Source: Mortierella sp. BCC40632
Taxonomy: Eukaryota; Mortierellomycota; Mortierellomycetes; Mortierellales; Mortierellaceae
Direction of reading: 5' to 3'
NCBI GenBank assembly: GCA_011634665.1
Contig: WAEK01000008.1
Location: forward strand, 2,101,501 to 2,165,500
Length of the DNA stretch: 64,000 bases
Positions 63,673-64,000 of this stretch are shown here, one piece after another. Within the stretch, counting starts at the first letter, position 1; each line of letters opens with the position of its first letter. The translations under genes were made by a program, and so were the position numbers. The notes beneath the pieces were generated by a model. That model did no database searches. It saw only the letters and a list, made by a program, of their open reading frames with translations, and had not been told where the DNA came from.

Positions 63673-64000
63673 CTACCTGGCATATTCGTTACCAAACTTT
63701 TCCCTAATCAAGTCACAGCTTGGTGTCTTCAACTTTTGAGCGGCCTCCCACATTTTTTTGTTGGGTCCAAAGAATCCCATGGCCCGCTTCTCTGCCAATT
63801 GCTTCCTTTGCTTCTCGTTCTGACATTCGCCCTGCATATGCCTCAAATAGGTCACCTCGACTTCCTGTTCCATTTGATTAAAGAGATTGAGCACTCCACG
63901 GTCTGTGTTCAAGGTAAAGCTACCATCCACGGTACCAGGCTTCATAAACGTCTTTGTGAAATGTTTTTCGTTGACGAAATAAGGCACATTGTGTGCCTTT
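63673..64000 (-). CDS. ER-membrane J-protein C-terminus (DNAJB12/DNAJB14/Hlj1-like), partial
   Basis: Only the last about 109 codons are in the window; the gene continues beyond 64000. The sequence matches the DUF1977 domain that ends DNAJB12/B14-type J-proteins: VPYFVNEKHFTKTF, NQMEQEVEVTYLRHMQGEC, NEKQRKQLAEKRAM and WEAAQKLKTPSCDLIREKF. The order (Tyr-rich start, VE.xYL..L...C..EK, then A.KL.TPSC.L) is the family pattern. The J-domain and membrane helix would lie upstream, outside the window. Family members act with Hsp70 in ER quality control. The stop is TAG at 63673-63675, and no intron is seen in this part. Confidence 0.8.
   Translation of the reverse strand, partial: KAHNVPYFVNEKHFTKTFMKPGTVDGSFTLNTDRGVLNLFNQMEQEVEVTYLRHMQGECQNEKQRKQLAEKRAMGFFGPNKKMWEAAQKLKTPSCDLIREKFGNEYAR

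Overview
The window is eukaryotic, intron-rich nuclear DNA, most likely from an early-diverging filamentous fungus. A Mortierella-like member of Mucoromycota fits best; this is inferred from gene content and architecture, not from a database match. Support comes from fungal-type single-copy genes (NatB catalytic subunit, Esa1-type acetyltransferase, Ser33-type phosphoglycerate dehydrogenase, Gpt2-type acyltransferase), many short GT-AG introns, and retention of two genes usually discussed in animals (FIBP and an ASXL-like DEUBAD protein). Simple repeats are abundant: (CT)n/(GA)n tracts and A/T homopolymers in promoters and introns.

Layout. 1-4.6 kb is a repeat-rich accessory patch. It holds two unrecognised plus-strand reading frames, a minus-strand C2H2 zinc-finger gene, a 31-bp minisatellite, a perfect GAGTT palindrome and a decayed Helitron replicase. 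From 4.6 to 64 kb there are 16 recognisable genes. Thirteen lie on the minus strand: NAT3, mitochondrial citrate synthase, a Chk2/Rad53-type kinase, SER33, DUS2, ESA1, a ZNHIT3 homologue, a Kelch-transmembrane-kinase gene, a SHG1-domain gene, an SLC17/PHT4-type transporter, a GPT2/SCT1-type acyltransferase, a CDC25-type RasGEF, and the 3' end of a DNAJB12-type gene cut by the window edge. Three lie on the plus strand: a CaMKK/Ssp1-type kinase, FIBP and the ASXL-like gene.

For most genes I rebuilt exons by hand so that splice phases close and the joined protein follows its family. Exon coordinates are given in each entry. CDS start and end span the first to last coding base and include introns.

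The genes do not form one pathway. They cover central metabolism (citrate, serine, glycerolipid), signalling (Chk2, CaMKK, RasGEF, Kelch kinase), chromatin (Esa1, Shg1, ASXL-like) and RNA or protein maturation (Dus2, Znhit3, Nat3, DNAJB12). The most unusual are the Kelch receptor-like kinase (33617-38940), the ASXL-like protein (58586-63251) and FIBP (30425-32564). I saw no tRNA, rRNA or CRISPR array.
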